NCBI GenBank assembly: GCA_022559845.1
Contig: CM040117.1
Coordinates: forward strand, 76,793,731 to 76,857,730
DNA from: Amorphophallus konjac
Lineage: Eukaryota > Streptophyta > Magnoliopsida > Alismatales > Araceae
Direction of reading: 5' to 3'
Length of the DNA stretch: 64,000 nt
The translations under genes and the position numbers were made by a program. Below the pieces are notes generated by a model. The model was not told where the DNA came from. It saw nothing but the letters and a program-made list of their open reading frames with translations, and did not search any database. This document shows, piece after piece, positions 46,056-57,197 of the stretch. Position 1 is the first letter of the stretch. Each line of letters starts with the position of its first letter.

Positions 46056-47449
46056 ATGGAGGGTGAACCTTCTCGCCCTACCAAGAGGGGGAGGTTCGAC
46101 CGCGAGTTTAAGAAATTGACTGAGATTGAAGGTCGTCTGAGCGACATGGTTCTCTCGTGACGGGTGAGTTAGCTCTTTCCTCTATTCTTCAAACATGAGT
46201 TCTTTCTTACCCATTCATTCTTTTCTTTCCTTTCCTTTCAGCCGTATCCCCTCTTTCCGGGTCCTCGAAGATTCTCCAGACTGCCCTGGCTGTCGAAGCT
46301 CACTTCCAACGTTACTACCAACATGAGGGTTTTTATTTCAAAGTGGCACCTTCAAGGCCTGGTTATCCACGCCAAATATTATAACAAGATTTGCATGGAT
46401 TGGGCAGTCATTGGTGCACTGGTAGAGGTTTGGCACCCTGAAACCCACACCTTCATCTTTCCTACTTTTGAATCGACGATCCTTCTGGAGGAGGCAGAAC
46501 TCCTGCTTGGCTTAAAAAGATTCAGGAATGTTGGGAGAAGCCCATGGGGAAGAAGGAGTCCTCTGAGGAAGTCCTAGGAAGCTTCATGCCCTACAGAGCC
46601 ATTAAAGGCGTTTAGACACAGCGGGGAATCAACTTATAAAAGCTCGCAGACTGGACCATGAGCGCTTTAGAAAGATTGACAGATGACGAATGCTTAGAAG
46701 GACTCATGAAAGGGTTCGTGATATGTTTGGCCGGAGCTCTCCTCTTCCCCAGCACCGACAATATCATAGAGGAGGATCAGCTGGGCGCGATTTGTGGACT
46801 CTGGAAGGGCAAGAGAGTGGGGTCGGCCGTCCTTGCCTACCTTTACAGCGGTCTTACGGCTTCCAGCATGGGCCAGCCCGCCTATGGGTGCATGTTTCTC
46901 CTCAATTGCTGGATCGACCTCCACTTCAAATTTGATCGCTGCGAGGAGGCACGAACTACTTCCAGAATCTTTCAAAAAAGCCCCCTTTATCACATGGTTG
47001 ATGTGTTAGGTTTTGGCGGGAGTGTGGTCAATCGCATGTCTCGGCTGAAGTCACGTGGAGACTGGCGCGCTTACTTCAACACTTTGGAGCGGGATGCGTT
47101 TACTCATGCGCCAGCATGTTTACTTGGACGTGAGCTTCTCACGAGACTCTCCCCTGATACGGAACTCCAGCTTATCGGTGCAACTGAGTTTGTTCTTTAC
47201 AGCTCGCACCGGTGTTGCCTGCAAATCGGCCTTCCGCGACACTCTTTTCCTATGCTATCCGACCTTCCTTTGATTAAAGAAAGGGAGTTGGGCATGGATG
47301 ATGATGCAATAGACATGACAGCGATCAAAGCAGCGTGGAAGGCCAGCGTTCCACAGAAGGCGATGGTGTCTATGAGTGAGGATCGGGAGCTATGGAAGGA
47401 TTATGTAATGGAGCTCGGGAAACTGAGGCCTGAGGTGCCCAAACCCTAA
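46056..47449 (+). pseudogene. Antisense plant mobile domain gene 1 of element B
   Basis: Runs against pol. Exon 1 46056-46163 (start MEGEPSRPTKRGRF; an upstream in-frame ATG at 46026 is possible), intron to 46241 (GTGAGT..TTTCAG), exon 2 from 46242. Exon 2 holds the PMD signature VEVWHPETHTF followed by LLEEAELLLGL, then the domain's C-part (LLFPSTDNIIEEDQLGAI, YLYSGLTASSMGQPAYGC). Breaks: TGA in exon 1 at 46158-46160 where gene 2 has CAG, a one-base shift near 46525, TAG at 46613 and TAA at 46637. From 46640 to the stop at 47447 it is open. PMD occurs in host proteins such as MAIN/MAIL1, acting in silencing and genome stability, and in transposons. A role here in escaping host silencing is inference. 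Confidence 0.8.
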
Positions 47450-47464
47450 TGTATCTCATTTTAG

Positions 47465-47470
47465 AATAAA
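47465..47470 (+). terminator. Poly(A) signal of antisense PMD gene 1
   Basis: AATAAA 16 bases after the stop codon. Gene 2 has AATAAAAG 42 bases after its stop. Confidence 0.55.
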
Positions 47471-48283
47471 TGCCAAGCCTTAATGTCATTGCATGCTCCT
47501 TGAATCCCCTTTCCCCTTTTCTTTTCATAGAGGCGGCTAAAATGATGGACGCCGGGCAGCAGCGGGCTATCCCAGACAGGAGCTAGAGGATCGGAGTAAC
47601 TATAGTATGAGGAGTTGTCCCTGAGACGTCCTAGAGCTAAAGGTTTCTCTCCAGGTGCCGAGGAGAGAGGTAAAGAAGGAGAGAGTAAGGAGAGAGATGA
47701 GGATAGAGCGGCATCGAGGTTGGTACGAGAGGAGGGCACTGGGGGCCCTGGCGATGAAACTTTGGGAGAAGCAGTGATCGGGCACGTCAACCCTCAGAGT
47801 CGTTGCAGGGAATTGGAGCTCACAGTGGTGGGCTCCTGGAGCTGATGCAGTCTTTTCGGGAAGCAAATGGTGGCTCGACCAGTGGCCTTGACTTCGAGAG
47901 CTTCACGGTCATCGGGGTCGCGAGAGAAGCAGGAAGACGACGAAGGGCACCGCCAAAGAGCCGGTGGGAACGTGTGGCACGAAAAAGTGATTGTTGCGTC
48001 ACGGAACTATAGAAGGCCTCTGAGGGACTTCTTGCCTTTGGAGAGAAGAGAGAAGAGAAGTGACCAGAAGAGTGATGAGGGTTAGTGAGTGGCTTGCACA
48101 CCCACTCTCTCATCATGACGGGCACAAACCCTTATATAGATATGTGAGTGGAATGGGTTGGTTTAAGGGCAGCTTGCTTGCCCTAGATGTGTTCCTTCTG
48201 TTCTACGGCTCTTCTCTACCACGTGGGTTCCCACGAGACATGCTCGACGAGATGTCTCCATAAAACAAGGGGCAGTGACTCAC
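47471..48283 (+). other. Spacer between the two antisense PMD genes
   Basis: A Glu/Arg/Gly-rich frame at about 47615-47845 is the only notable one; I cannot link it to a family and it may be the remnant of a 3' exon of a longer gene 1. A CCTTATATAGA word lies at 48130. Confidence 0.35.
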
Positions 48284-48700
48284 GATAGCCAAGATTTTCA
48301 AAGAGATTCTGCCACTGATTTCAACAATATCGATGCCTAATCCTCTTTTCCCACGTGAATGTCCTCCATTTTCTTCTTCGCGCTAAAAGTAGTCGCAATA
48401 GGACAAGGGACACGGGGAATTTTAGACCACGTGAGGGTGGCGGGTCGACAAATCACGGCTTTGCTCCATTTACTTCACACGGCAAAGTGGCACGCGAGGG
48501 TACCGAGGCCATGATTTCAAAAGATCTACCACCAATTTCAACAATGTCGGTCGCTGATCCTATTTTCCCGCATAAATGTCCCCTACGTCCTCCTTTATGT
48601 TAGAGATAGTCGTAATGGGACAATGAACATGGGGAATCTTCGGACCGAATAGGGAGGACGGGTCAATAAATCACGCCCCCGAATCGATCACTCCACATGG
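48284..48700 (+). repeat. Two diverged direct repeats upstream of PMD gene 2, with G-boxes
   Basis: 48284-48480 and 48508-48700 share ATTTCAACAAT, CCTATTTTCCC-like, AGTCG.AAT.GGACAA, ATGGGGAAT-like and GGGTC.A.AAATCACG words in the same order. CACGTG (G-box) cores occur at about 48220, 48351 and 48428. This is a duplicated promoter-proximal segment and may act as an upstream control region. Confidence 0.65.
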
Positions 48701-48794
48701 TAGAGTGGGCGCGAGAGTAAAAGGAGAGTGCATTGCCGTAAAGGCTGTTGCTAGGGGTGATGGTGATAGATCCAGATCACCTCCTTTCCAATCC

Positions 48795-48802
48795 TATAAA
48801 TA
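48795..48802 (+). promoter_or_regulatory. TATA box of antisense PMD gene 2
   Basis: TATAAATA, 111 bp before the ATG at 48906, in the same setting as the box of gene 1. Confidence 0.7.
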
Positions 48803-48905
48803 CCTCCCCTTTCACTCGACTTGGAAGCACCAAAGTCGTGAGAGCAGATTTGAGGAGTGCAAGTTTGTAAGGAGGGGAGGTAGTGAGTGTTGCTCATTTA
48901 TCAGG

Positions 48906-51517
48906 ATGGAGGGTGAATCTAGCTTCAGAGCAAAAGGTGAGTCTTCCCGCTCTTCGAAGAGGAGCAGATCTGGTAGCAGTTCCAGAAGACTCTCAGAAGT
49001 CGAAGGACAACTGAGTGAGAGGACCCCATCACAGCTTGTACGTGGATCCCTTAGTTCCTTTCTTCATCATTTCTTCTCCTTTCTTGCTTAGCAAGGCTCC
49101 CCTTTCTCACCTCTTGTGTATGTGCAGAGTATGATGCGATCGCACATCTCGTGGGAGCTGGTAGTAGCGGCATATCGAGGTCTCCCGGACTTCCAGAAGG
49201 CCACACTAGACGTGATGGGGTTCGGGGCCTTCCTCCGAATCGAGCCAATTAAGCTCGACCTTGCCCTGATCTAAGCACTGCGTGAAAGATGGGACCCAAT
49301 GAGCCGGGCATTCCTGATGCCGTGGGGGCACATGGTGCCCAGCCTGGAAGACATGGTCCGCATCACGGGCCTGAAGGTAGATGGGGAAGCGGTGACTGGT
49401 GTCACCTACGCGGACTACAGAGAAGGTGCCCAGAAGCTGTTGGGGCTAGACATCGACGGTCGGAAGAACAAGTCAGTAGTCAAGGCATCGATCATGGAGG
49501 CGTTAGGGCTTACTGACATTCATCCACGAGATGACGAGTCCCTGGAGGAATTCATGGAAAGGGCAGAAAGAGGTGCCCGTGCTGTATACTGCGTGGATGC
49601 CAGCAACTGGGAGAGGACCAATATGGACCTGAGGAGGTTCCTCCTCTTCCTGTTGGGCAAGTTGCTACTGGGCTCCAAGGGAGACAACATACACTGCCGC
49701 TTCCTGGAGCTGCTCGTGGACTTGGAGAGGGTAGGACAGTATGCCTGGGGAGCTGCCATACTAGCGCATCTATTCACAGGTCTGTCGCAAAGGACAGGCC
49801 GAGAGGTGACAATAAATGGGTTTACGCCCTTCATCCAAGTAAAAGATTATTATTATTATTATTATTATTTTGGTTTTTGTTGATGCCAATGACACATGAT
49901 GGTGTAGCTATGGAGCTACTATTATATTCCAATGGGGAGAGCTCGACACTGGCGGCCAGTGACGACCCCGTTGGCTAGGCGGTGGCAACCCATCATGTGC
50001 ACATCATCACTATCCTACCAACTGATGGTATTGAGACGAGAGCTACAAGAGTTCCCTGCAACGATGGTAGGATACTTTTTCTATTTTTTTGTTTTGTTCA
50101 TTTTTTTACCATTTTTTTGTATTTTTGAGTAACTAAGAAGATATGTACAACCCAACATAGGTGAACTGGAGGCCTTACTCGAATATGGTCGATGTCGACC
50201 AGACATGGGTAATTGGAAGCCGTGCCCGGTTCGGACGGGACCTCTGGCTCCATTGTTTGAATGAAATTAAGTCACTAAGGCTACGATTAGCCATGAGGAC
50301 CCTAGGGCTTGCCCAGGAATGGGTGGATATGACCACATCACCCAGCGTTGGGAAGAAGACACGTGGGCTGGCAACCTGCGTTGATTGGAGGGTGCGCTTC
50401 CCCGAACAGTATGAAGACTGGCAACGGGGTGGCACGCTCGTGGAATCACAAGCGCAAGACAGTGAAGATTACCTACGGCTCTATAGGACAATGTATGCAG
50501 AGAGGCTCCAGCTTGAGGGGCTTGTGGAGGTAAAGTAAAAACACCATTTTTTTTGCCTTTTACAATTTCCATTTTTTTTGATTTTTTGTGAACTCAAGAG
50601 CCATAACTGTAGGATACCCGTGACACCATAATAACGAACTTACGAGCTCGTTTGGCGGACACGGAGCAAGAGTTGAATGACACCCGAGCGGCTCTGGGTT
50701 CATCAGTAAGTGTGTATGTACACGCTCCTTGGTATGATTTGAAATTCATGGCCCTAACCACTTAAATGTCACCTCTTATCTGTCGCAGTGTGCCCAGCTC
50801 GATGCAGTTTCATCGGTGATGGGGGCAGACGGCGTTTCTTCTAGTCTATGGATTCCTACTTCAGAGTTAGATCTACTCCACGAGCAACTTGCTCATGCCA
50901 CACAACGAGCTGCGGAGGTAAAAGGGATGCTTTCTGTACAGGTGAGGGTTTCACCGTTTAATATCCCTTGTTCAAACCTTGCCATATGCCTGAGATGAAA
51001 TGTATGGCAGGAGAAAGAAACACAGGAGGCACTTGCGCATGCTGCGCAGAAGGAAGCTAGAATAGCCGAGCTAGAAGAGGAACTGCAGCGTCGTCCAGGT
51101 GAGGACTCTCCTAGGGATGCTGTGGAGCTGAGGATCACCCTTCAGCTGGAGAGGGAAGACAGAGAGAGAGAACGGGCCGAGAGAGAAAGGGATAGGGAAA
51201 GAGAGAAGGACAAGAGATCAATCGAGAAAGAGGAGAAGAGGGCCCTGGAGGCCCAATTATTTGAATTGAGGACCAGTCTCGGCCTCGTCAAGCAGTGGCT
51301 GAACGATGGCGAGGAACGCTACAGAAGAGCACGCGAGCGTAACTTTCATGTTAGTAGCTTCTTTGCTGCCCCCGCAGATCGGCGCCGGGGTATGGAGATG
51401 GGGAGAGGAGCACAAAGCGGTAGAAGTACCGCTTTTCATGGTTGGGTAGCACCCTTAAGAGCGTCTTGCCCGGAGAGTGGCGGGACGAGTAATGTGGAGA
51501 AAGAGGGTGGAACCTGA
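48906..51517 (+). pseudogene. Antisense plant mobile domain gene 2 of element B, seven exons
   Basis: Exons 48906-49037, 49128-49838, 49908-50066, 50161-50529, 50613-50705, 50789-50941, 51011-51517. Every intron starts GT and ends AG, and every exon length is a multiple of three, giving 707 residues with one nonsense codon (TAA at 49272-49274). Exon 1 is Ser/Arg-rich (MEGESSFRAKGESSRSSKR). Exons 2-4 form the PMD: ERWDPMSRAFLMPWGHM, SLEDMVRITGLKVDGEAVTG, YAWGAAILAHLFTGL, LWSYYYIPMGR, VNWRPYSNM. Exons 5-7 are a long Glu/Arg coiled coil with a Gly/Ser tail. Exon 1 matches gene 1 around MEGE and the LSEVEGQLSE stretch, so the two are diverged tandem duplicates. Because it is antisense, its introns cannot be removed from the element's genomic RNA, which explains their survival through retrotransposition. 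Apart from the TAA it looks expressible. Confidence 0.85.
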
Positions 51518-51558
51518 TGTAGACTTTTGTTGTTTGTTTTTGGTTGAGAGTGGAATAG

Positions 51559-51564
51559 AATAAA
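51559..51564 (+). terminator. Poly(A) signal of antisense PMD gene 2
   Basis: AATAAA in AGAATAAAAGTTTTGTGC, 42 bases after the stop. Confidence 0.6.
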
Positions 51565-53433
51565 AGTTTTGTGCTTGATTCTCTGCTTCTTTCTGATCTC
51601 TCAAATCCCTGCACATATCTAAGCAAACAAGTTAGTATTTCTGCTCTGACTTGCCCCTTGCTCAATGAGCAAATGTGATTTTAAATCATCCTTGATAACG
51701 AGTCAATGGGCAAACCTTTATTAACAAAGGCAATAATAAAGGATAATGATGAATGCGGCACACAAGCACACAGATGCAAACGGAAATTTAAAATGAAATG
51801 TTTCATACAAATACAATCATGCGAAATGTGTTTTTTTTGTTTTTGTGTTTTTATTCATTTTATTCATTTTTTTTGTTTTATTGTTTGTTTATTATTTATT
51901 TTTTTGGTCTTTTACATTTCCATTTTTTTTGCATATACATTTTTCTCCCTTTTTTGGGTTTTTGGATTTTTTTTTTTTGTTTTATTTGCTTTTGATTTGT
52001 TCATTCTTGTTTTTTTTTTGCTAACGCATGATGACCACCCCATATAACATCTAACTTGCATGAGAACATAGATTTCTTACTAACCTCCCAGGCATCCTAA
52101 GTGCACATCTAGGTTGATTTGGGCCTCTAGACTCCTCGAATGATAATCCCGCCGGCTAAGACTTATCATGATGACAATACCGTCATGCCATGATTAGGCT
52201 CCCAGTTGCTTCCGACCACAGGGATTCACCCAAAAAGTGTTCAAGGTAAATGATTTGTCCGACCCGGGTCTATTTTCTTACAACTCTAGATGATATGTAA
52301 TGGAACACCCTGGAACCCAAACGACCAACCGCGCGACGCTGACCCGGAATCAGATGCCGTCGCACCCATAGGTGACGCGCTTGCATTGGTCTAAGCCCGA
52401 GGTTAGACTTAAGAATAGATTAAGGTGGTAGATAGAGGTCTTGACTGGCCAGAAACACAGAGACTCCTTCACGATAACGACTTTTGCTTTTCAAAAAATG
52501 GACAACCATAGTATTAAAATGAGGTTACAAGCTTTGGCAAGCTTCACCCTTCGGGAACTCCATTGAGCCTTCATCTTCAGGGGAAGAAGGAAGAATATTG
52601 GGGGCAAACCTCCTGAGAGGACCGGTAAAATCGTTAACCCGGAGAGCCAGTAGGGGTGCACTTAACTTCCCCTTTCGGGCAACTTCAGATCAAATCTCGA
52701 GCATTTACATCTCATGACCCCTTTTGTATAGAATTTGACTTTCAGTCAAAGGGGTTTCATTTGTGGGATCAGGCACGGTTACGACCAGGCTTTTCACTTA
52801 ACTTTGATTTTGTTCTTCTTTTCTGATTTTTTTTTGTTGACAGATTTTTGCGAGGGACATAGTATTTTGACATTATGGAATCCCTCTTGGATGCCTGCGA
52901 GGACACTGCCCTCTTCTCGTGCTCTGACCCATGCTCGAGGAATTGGGCCCTACTCTCACCCTAGGGGTTGTGTTCGTATTTCCCATGCTCAGCGTTTTTA
53001 AGGGCACCGGCTGTCTCATTCGGTCGAAGAGAGAGAGAATAAAGATTTAAGCCTTCTGGAGACCTTCTGGGTGAGGCCTCACCATGAGCGATGCTACTGA
53101 TCTTCTATAGAACACATGTGTACATGCATGTTGCCTTATTTTGAGGGGGGCATAAGCCGAACTAGCCGGACAGGGATCTCCACGGTTCTGGCAAACCAAG
53201 ACCTGGAACCTACTAAATCTTAATAGGCCCTATCCCAACATGGAGGTTGAATGCAATGACTTAACTACATGGTAATTCCCAGGCATTGGCGTTTTGAATT
53301 TTTTATTTTTTTTCTTTTCATTTTTTTCTATTTTTTGTTGTTGTTGTATATATACATATTTTTGTGGTTTTCATTATTTTCTATTTTTTTGTTATTTTTC
53401 GTTTCATCATTTTTTGACACTATGTACACCTAT
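51565..53433 (-). other. Spacer between PMD gene 2 and integrase end
   Basis: No gene seen. T-rich low-complexity stretches lie at 51825-52020 and 53295-53410; the rest is unique DNA without a credible frame. The 3' ends of the antisense genes and of pol face each other across it. Confidence 0.6.
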
Positions 53434-54573
53434 CTAAGGGTAGTACTTCTTAAGATAAAGCCCATTCCAAGGGTGGGATAACTCGATCCCCTCAGCATTG
53501 ACTAGCATGTAGGCGTTGCCAGGATGCACAGCCTGAACCACGTATGGTCCTTCCCAATTAGGTTGGAGTTTAGAACGCGGCCCACCAGGTTTTACAAAAA
53601 TTCTTTTCACTACCATTTCACCGACTTGAAATTTCCTTTCAATGACCTTCTTTTGATAAAAACGTGTGAGTCTGTTCTGATATACACGTGCATGCTCGGC
53701 AGCGGCCAGCCGTTTCTCATCTAAGAGTTCCAATTGGGCAAGGAGTGAATCACGGCATTTGTCGAGGGGAAGCTCCTTGTCCAACTGTAACCTGAGAGAA
53801 GGAACCGAGATTTCATACGGAACTACTACCTCCATCCCATAAGTAAGGGCGAACGGAGTTTGCCCAGTGGGAGTACGGATTGAAGTGCGATAGGCCCATA
53901 AAGCCTCAATCAGCTTTTCTGTCCAATCCGAGAACTTGTTTGACTCACAGGTCTTTTTTATGATTTTAATCAATGTTTTATTAGTGGCCTCTGCTTGGCC
54001 ATTACCTTGTGGATAATAAGGTGATGAATGATGCAATGCAATTTTATACCTTTTGCAGATGTCCTGAAGGTCCTGAGAAATGAATTGCGGCCCATTGTCG
54101 GTGATGATTATGCTTGGAATGCCGAACCTGGCGATGATGTTCTTCATGATGAATTTACAGACTGTTGATGCTTTAACCTCCACGTAAGCTTCGGCTTCGG
54201 CCCATTTAGTGAAGTACTCCGTTGCAGTAAGGATGAATGATTTTTGCTTAGTGAGGGAGTTAGGATTACCAAGAGCACCAATGACATCGAAAGCCCACAT
54301 GGAGAAAGGCCATGGGGAGGATACTGGATGAAGTGAAGAAGATGGGGAATGAATTTTATCGACGTGAAGTTGACACTTGACACACCTGCGGACATAGACG
54401 GGACAATCCTCTTCCATGGTGGGCCAATAAAAGCCTTGTCGAAGGATTTTCTTGGCAAGCATTTGGCTATTCACATGGCCACCGCACACACCAGAGTGTG
54501 CTTCCTCGACGCATTTCCAGACCTCCTCTTCGTCGAGACATCTTAGAAGAACACCAGTAAGACTTCTCTTTTA
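53434..54573 (-). CDS. Integrase of element B
   Basis: Continues the pol frame after a TAA at 54571-54573 and is itself free of stops. Zinc-binding N-terminus with His in EEAHSG and GGH and C-x2-C in RRCVKC. Core with Asp in AFDVIGAL, Asp in ITDNGPQF and Glu in GNGQAEATNKTL (D, D-35-E complete). The C-terminal part holds TGQTPFALTYGMEVVVP, RFYQKKVIERKFQVGE and a closing EGPYVV motif of the Ty3/gypsy kind, without a chromodomain. Inserts the element DNA into the genome. The frame ends in a normal stop. Confidence 0.85.
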
Positions 54574-55293
54574 CATCACTCCTCTGACCAGCATGTATCT
54601 CTGTGCCACTCTCCTTATGGCTTTTCTATCTTCCGATGTGGCTTCTCCAGGGTAGGATTGATCTTTGCAATACTTGGCAATTTCATAAAACCATGGCTTC
54701 TCCCCATCAGCCAATTCTTCTTCTAACTTTGTCAACATAATTTCCCTCTTCTCAAGGATTTCTTCCTGTAGGGCCTTCCTTGCTATCATGTTCTTGATAT
54801 CTACGTAGGAAGCGTCATCGATTGCAGGGGCGTGACGCTTGTAGATGGAAATGGAATCAAACCATCTTCCTAGAGGGAACCTTAAAGATGATGCCAATGA
54901 GGCGAGGGCATCGGCCAATATATTCTGATGACGAGGGACATGGACAAAGATCAATTTGGTGAACAGTTTGGCAAATGCAGCAGTGAGTTCTTGGTATAGC
55001 TTGAGCTTGGGATCGCGAGTGCGATATTTGGTGAGCACCTGGCGAAGAATGAGTTGACTGTCACCTCTGACTCGTAATTCAGTGATACGAAAAGAATGAG
55101 CAAGTTCCAGGCCAGCCAGCAGAGCTTCATATTCAGCTACATTATTAGTAACTGGGAATTTGAGCTGGTATGCCAGTGGGAATGTAAGGCCTTCAGACGA
55201 CAGGAGGGCAATGCCGATTCCCTTCCCTTGGGAATTCAGAGCTCCATCAAAATGTAACATCCACATGTAATCATCTGATTGGTTGATGGACAT
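54574..55293 (-). CDS. Second (archaeal-type) RNase H of element B
   Basis: Part of pol, same frame as RT and integrase. Catalytic acidic residues visible: Asp in HFDGALNSQG, Glu in AEYEALLAGLE, Asp in RGDSQLI and Asp in ILADALASLAS. This extra domain defines the Tat lineage, to which Ogre belongs. A linker of about 85 residues leads to integrase. The domain itself has no stop. Confidence 0.85.
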
Positions 55294-56997
55294 TAGTTCG
55301 TCATCTGGAAACTCTAACTGGACAGGATCGAATTTGGGGAGAGGATGGTGAGCGAGATGCTCAGCTATGGCATACCCCTTGATTACCTTTTACTGAATGT
55401 AGGTGATGTCAAACTGAGAAAGAAAGCTTTGCCAACGTGCTAATCTATCCGTAAGGATAGATTTTTCTAGAAGGAACTTCATAGGGTTGATTCGGGCAAT
55501 CAGATGGACTTCATGAGCTAGAAAGTAGTGTTTTAACTTCTGCACTACCCAGACAAGGGCGGCACAAGTTTTCTCCATAGCCGTGTACTTCTGCTCACAG
55601 GGGTTGAGGAGTTTGGACAAGTAATAGGTCGCCCTTTCCTTGCCCGCTTCATCGGCTTGTGCTAGGACAGCTCCCACGGAGTCGTCCAGAACCGAGATGT
55701 AAAGGATTAAATGTTTATCTGGCGTGGGTGGAATTAGGACGAGTGGATTGGCCAGATATTCCTTCAATCCTTCAAAAGCTTTTTGGCATTTAGAATTCCA
55801 ACTGAATTCTACTCCTGACTTAGTCAACTCGTAGAAAGGTTTGCACCTTTGCGAGTGCTGGGACACAAATCGACGAATGAATTGTAACCTTCCAATTAAC
55901 CCTCGAACTTCTCTCAGGTTTTTCGGAGGTGGCATATCCCTAATTACTTTAGCTTTGTTGGGATCTATTTCAATGCCCCTCTTACTCACAATGAAACCAA
56001 GCAATTTGCCCGACGAGACACCAAATACACACTTTTTTGGATTCATTTTCAAATTGAACTCCCTTGATCTTTGCAGCACCTTCACTAGAACTCTCGGGTG
56101 TTCTGCCCTAGTCCTGGATTTCACCAGTAAATCATCCACATACACCTCTAAATACACATGCATCATGTCATAAAATATTGCCATCATAGCCCTTTGATAA
56201 GTAGCTCCAGCATTCTTCAAGCCAAACGGCATGACTAAATAATAGTAAGTTCCTCAGGGTGTGGTGAATGATGTCTTCTCCTGATCCTCTTCCGTCAAAC
56301 GGATCTAATTATACCCCGAAAATCCATCCATAAATGAGAGAGTTTCATAGCCTGCTGTGTTATCAACCAACACGTCGATGTGAGGTAAGGGGAAATCATC
56401 TTTTGGACACACGTGGTTAAGGTCCCTAAAATCGATACATATTCTCACCTTTCCATCTTTTTTCATAACCGGGATAATGTTTGCCACCCATTGAGGATAT
56501 AGGACAACTCTAATAAACCTGGCTTTGTGGAGCTTATCGACTTCTTCCTTCATCTTCAAAGTCATCTGGGGGTGGAAATGTCTTAACCTTTGCTTGACCG
56601 AGACGGACCCTAGTTTTAGCGTTAAACGGTGTTCGACCAGGGTGGAATCCAATCCCGGCATATCCTCATAGCTCCATGCGAACGTGTCCCTGTACTCCTT
56701 GAGAACCTCGATCAATTCCTCTTCTTCAGATGGCGGCAAATTATTACTTATGAGGATGATCCTAGGGTCTTCCTCGGTCCCCAGGTTGATTTCTTTGGTG
56801 GGTTCTTCTATAGCGGCTGATGGTTCGTCAAACCTCATCATTCCACTAGCATATGCGTCGACCGTGTCCTCATATTCTTCGTCCCCTTCTTCAATATGGT
56901 ACTCTTCATCTGTGAGCTCATAAACTCCATACCCCTCATCAATTGTGCAATCCTCCTCACATTCTAACTCCGACAGTTGGATGTGATTCTCTAGCAA
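55294..56997 (-). pseudogene. Reverse transcriptase and first RNase H of element B
   Basis: An acidic N-terminal linker (LSELECEED onward), then RT blocks: HKARFIRVV, WVANIIPVMKKDGKVR, ICIDFRDLNHVCPKDDFPLP, MPFGLKNAGATYQRAM and the catalytic Y-V-D-D in LEVYVDDLLVKSR. The thumb and first RNase H follow (LYISVLDDSVGAVLAQ, YTAMEKTCAALVW). Three in-frame stops: TAG at 56305, TGA near 56250 (aligned Trp) and TAA at 55390. No frameshift is seen, so the copy is close to intact. Makes the cDNA inside the particle. Confidence 0.85.
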
Positions 56998-57197
56998 TTG
57001 AGGAATGGCTAGAAAGGCTTGACACCTATTGGCTAAATCTAGAAGAAATCAATGGGGAATTTACCTACCCTTGGATTTTCTTCTAGGCACTACCCTTGAC
57101 TCATTATTGTTAGATTGACCTACCTGTCCTACAGACGAAGGGGAAACTAAGGAATGTATAGGAAAAGACCCCTCAGCGGAGGGGTAAAGAAGGTCAC
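56998..57197 (-). other. Junction between protease and RT frames of B
   Basis: About 200 bp with stops in all useful frames separate the two ORFs. GT-AG type sites exist on the minus strand (ACAG/GTAGGT near 57124, TTTCTTCTAG near 57043). Ogre elements are known to splice an intron out at this place, but the exact sites here are unclear. Confidence 0.45.
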
